A stretch of 17,563 nucleotides of DNA from Clostridiales bacterium (GTDB lineage Bacteria > Bacillota > Clostridia > Oscillospirales > QAMX01). Shown in pieces: positions 15,211-17,563 of this stretch. Position numbers and translations under genes: made by a program. The stretch covers positions 1 through 17,563 of the forward strand of contig JAAZBA010000149.1 of assembly GCA_012514045.1 (NCBI GenBank), in the 5' to 3' direction. The notes under the pieces are model-generated. The model did not search any database. It was not told the DNA's origin and saw only the letters and a list, made by a program, of their open reading frames with translations. How positions within the stretch are numbered: position 1 is the stretch's first letter; each line of letters opens with the position of its first letter.

Positions 15211-17349
15211 ATGAATACTATATTACATTATTCTTACCCTGAACGGGAGTACATGTCGGGGCTGCCATTCGGGGGAAAATCCCTGGCGGCGATGGGGCTT
15301 TGCGAGGGCAACACCCATAGAATCGCGCTGAACCACGAGGCTCTCTGGAGAGGCAAACATTCTGACAGAACCTGCCGGAATGTATCTCACAGGCTGCCCC
15401 TTGTCAGGGAGCTTCTGCTCAAACGCGATTTTGAGTCCGCGAAGTTTCTCTCAAACTACTATTTCGGCGGCGGAGGCGGCCTTATGGCGCACGGGAAGCG
15501 GATAGACGCCTATCAGCCGGCGGGCGACCTTATCATCTCTGTCAGCGAGTCGGATTTCACCTCCTATGAGCGTTCCCTGGACCTTGAAAAAGCTCTTTTC
15601 TCCGCGAAATACACCCAAAATAACAAAAAATATTCCCTTTCCTCCTTTATCGACATAAACTCCGGCACCCTTGTCTCCTCTCTGAGCTGCGATACCTCCT
15701 CTGATTGTCTGCTTGCCCTCAGCCGTATCCCGGACAGGGACTGCTCCCTCACCTATAGCGGGGACGACACCTCCTGCTCCCTTACGGGACGGTTCCCCGA
15801 AGGCGTTGTCTTTACAATATATATGAAAGTCATCACAGACGGAACAAGCAAAGTGACGGATAAGGGCGTCTCTATTAAAGACTTCACCAGTCTAAAAATC
15901 TTCCTCTCCGTATCCCTTTCGGAAACACCAGAATTGCCCCCGAGCCTTAATTATGACAGAATTTATTCCTCCCACGTATCATCGTTCTCCCGCATGTTCA
16001 ACCGTGTATCCCTCACCCTTGAGGGGGAGGAATCAAAGCTTGACACGGATCAGCGGGTGCGCCGCTTCCGGGAGGGCGGAGAAAGCCTTGTGCCGCTCCT
16101 CTACTTCAACTTCGGCCGCTATCTTCTTATCTGCGGCTCCACCGGCTCCCTCCCCCTGAACCTGCAGGGCAAGTGGAACGATGAGCTGCGTCCCCCCTGG
16201 GAAGCCGACTATCACAACAACATAAATCTGCAGATGAACTACTGGTTCGCCGAGGAGCTGGGATATAGCGACTGCCACAGGGTGCTCTGCGATTTTATCC
16301 TTTCCATGGAGGAATCGGGAAGAGACGCGGCGAGGAAGCTTTACGGCTGCAGAGGCATCTACATCTCCCAGACCACCGACGCCTCGGCGAAAATCACCCC
16401 CGAATCCTTCGGCTATGCCGTATGGGTAGGCGCCGCCCCCTGGTTCTGCGCCCATCTTATGAAGCACTACGACTATTCCCTTGACAAGGACTACCTCAGG
16501 GACAAATCATACCCCTTCATGAAGGGTTGCGCTAAGTTCTTTGAGGACTACCTTTACGATGTAAACGGCACGCTGGAAATCATGCCCTCCCAGTCACCGG
16601 AAAACAGCTTTAAGGAGTGCGGACCGCCTTTAGGCGTATCAATCTGCGTGTCAAGCGCCATGGATTGCCAGCTTGTGGCGGAGCTTCTCGCCTTATGTAT
16701 CCGGGCGGCCGGTATTCTCGGCGTTGACGGGGATAAAGTCGAGCTTTGGAAAGACATACTCTCAAGGCTCTCCAAGGTGAAAATCGGCTCCGACGGGCGT
16801 ATCCTGGAATGGGGCGAGGAGTTCACCGAGTCCGAGCCGGGGCATCGCCACGTGTCCCATCTCTACGGGCTTTACCCCTCCAACCTTTTTGCCCCCGGGG
16901 ACGATTTATACAACGCCGCGGAGCGCTCCCTTGACGAAAGGATGCGCCACGGCGGAGGCCACACCGGCTGGAGCCGCGCCTGGACCTCCTGCCTCATGGC
17001 AAGGCTAAACAGGGGCGCGGACGCATACGAGCACCTGAGAGCCCTTATCTGCGACTTCGCCACCACCTCCCTTCTTGATCTGCATCCCCCCAGAATTTTC
17101 CAGATAGATGGCAACATGGGAGGCGCCGCCGCGGTAAGAGAGCTGCTTGTCCGCTCCTGCTACGGTAAAATCGAGCTTCTGCCCGCAATTGAGGGACTTC
17201 CCAATGAATGGCAGTCGGGCAAGCTTGAGGGCTTCCGCGCCGAGGGCAATGTTGAGATTTCCATGGAATGGAAGAACGGCCGCATGGTATGGTATGACAT
17301 AAAAGCCCCCGAGGGCAGCAGCGTGATCGTTTCCACTCCCGGCGGTTAG
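15211..17349 (+). CDS. Glycoside hydrolase family 95, probable alpha-L-fucosidase
   Basis: GH95 enzymes release alpha-1,2-linked L-fucose with inversion, from milk, mucin or plant glycans. The family signature is clear: GKWNDELRPPWEADYHNNIN (320-339) followed by LQMNYW, then MPSQSPEN (458-465), HRHVSHLYGLYP (546-557), GWSRAW (586-591) and FQIDGNMGG (630-638). By alignment from memory to Bifidobacterium bifidum AfcA, the catalytic Asn pair is N337 and N339, the assisting Asp is D633, and the general acid is probably E464. H335 matches the fucose-site His419. At 712 residues it is a complete catalytic unit. There is no signal peptide, so it should act in the cytoplasm on imported oligosaccharides. 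The ATG at 15211 is preceded by AAAGGAG 11 nt upstream. Some GH95 members are alpha-L-galactosidases; the histidine favours fucosidase. No transporter or fucose pathway gene is visible in the window. Confidence 0.93.
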   Translation: MNTILHYSYPEREYMSGLPFGGKSLAAMGLCEGNTHRIALNHEALWRGKHSDRTCRNVSHRLPLVRELLLKRDFESAKFLSNYYFGGGGGLMAHGKRIDAYQPAGDLIISVSESDFTSYERSLDLEKALFSAKYTQNNKKYSLSSFIDINSGTLVSSLSCDTSSDCLLALSRIPDRDCSLTYSGDDTSCSLTGRFPEGVVFTIYMKVITDGTSKVTDKGVSIKDFTSLKIFLSVSLSETPELPPSLNYDRIYSSHVSSFSRMFNRVSLTLEGEESKLDTDQRVRRFREGGESLVPLLYFNFGRYLLICGSTGSLPLNLQGKWNDELRPPWEADYHNNINLQMNYWFAEELGYSDCHRVLCDFILSMEESGRDAARKLYGCRGIYISQTTDASAKITPESFGYAVWVGAAPWFCAHLMKHYDYSLDKDYLRDKSYPFMKGCAKFFEDYLYDVNGTLEIMPSQSPENSFKECGPPLGVSICVSSAMDCQLVAELLALCIRAAGILGVDGDKVELWKDILSRLSKVKIGSDGRILEWGEEFTESEPGHRHVSHLYGLYPSNLFAPGDDLYNAAERSLDERMRHGGGHTGWSRAWTSCLMARLNRGADAYEHLRALICDFATTSLLDLHPPRIFQIDGNMGGAAAVRELLVRSCYGKIELLPAIEGLPNEWQSGKLEGFRAEGNVEISMEWKNGRMVWYDIKAPEGSSVIVSTPGG

Positions 17350-17384
17350 GAAGAGATTGTTTTCTGACTTGTAAAGGCAGATGA

Positions 17385-17563
17385 ATTAAGCAAGGCTTCA
17401 TTAAATCCGCCCGGTTCGCAGACAAATATCCCAAATATGTTGGTTTGTCAATGATATGTTACACCGAGGCGCAAGAAATTAAAGAGAGTGATTTTAGGAG
17501 AATTCCAGTTAAGAGGCCGCATAGGGAAGTTGTTATATTTACGGAGATGAACAGCAAGTTGAG
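17385..17563 (+). other. Open frame of uncertain status running off the right edge
   Basis: After the fucosidase stop, a frame stays open from 17385 to the window end, including an ATG at 17451 (start of translation MICYTEAQEIKESDF). No Shine-Dalgarno site precedes that ATG, and the sequence is more AT-rich than its neighbours. It could be the start of a real gene, the remnant of one, or chance. The interval 17350-17563 shows no clear terminator. Confidence 0.2.

Overview
The window looks like a chromosomal segment of a low-to-medium GC Firmicute, most likely a gut-type Clostridia (Oscillospirales-like) relative. The reasons are strong AGGAGG Shine-Dalgarno sites, two TTG starts, sigma-A type promoters, two SLH-anchored surface proteins, a cytoplasmic GH95 fucosidase, and short palindromic dispersed elements of a kind common in that group. 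The assignment is inference; no rRNA or tRNA gene is present to settle it.

Layout. Positions 1-1918 (minus strand) hold a two-gene unit: an unrecognised lipoprotein gene followed 15 nt later by prfB (release factor 2), which is cut by the left edge of the window. A divergent promoter region (about 1919-2103) separates it from a plus-strand gene (2104-3354) for a membrane-anchored protein of unknown function that may have a deacetylase-like barrel. This gene ends in a clear terminator. Positions 3355-3727 contain that terminator, a small element bounded by inverted copies of a 20-nt palindrome, and a second terminator belonging to the gene on the other side.

Positions 3728-14805 are the main content: two minus-strand genes for secreted S-layer-type proteins, the upstream one 1032 aa and the downstream one 2546 aa. 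They are paralogues. Both have a signal peptide, three SLH domains, a beta-helix-like segment, tandem fibronectin/Ig-like modules with an APTA motif, SbsA-like Ig modules and chitobiase-C-terminal-like modules. The larger one adds about 1450 residues of poorly recognisable modules. Each has its own extended -10 promoter, and the larger one has a strong hairpin in its leader just before the ribosome binding site.

Positions 14806-15210 hold divergent promoters and a second structured repeat-like sequence. Positions 15211-17349 (plus) encode a GH95 alpha-L-fucosidase without signal peptide. The last 214 bases hold no gene that can be called with confidence.

How they work together: the SLH proteins should coat the cell wall and may bind carbohydrate or carry surface functions. 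The GH95 enzyme would remove fucose from oligosaccharides after import. The link between them is only proximity. No defence system, CRISPR array, phage or transposase gene was seen.
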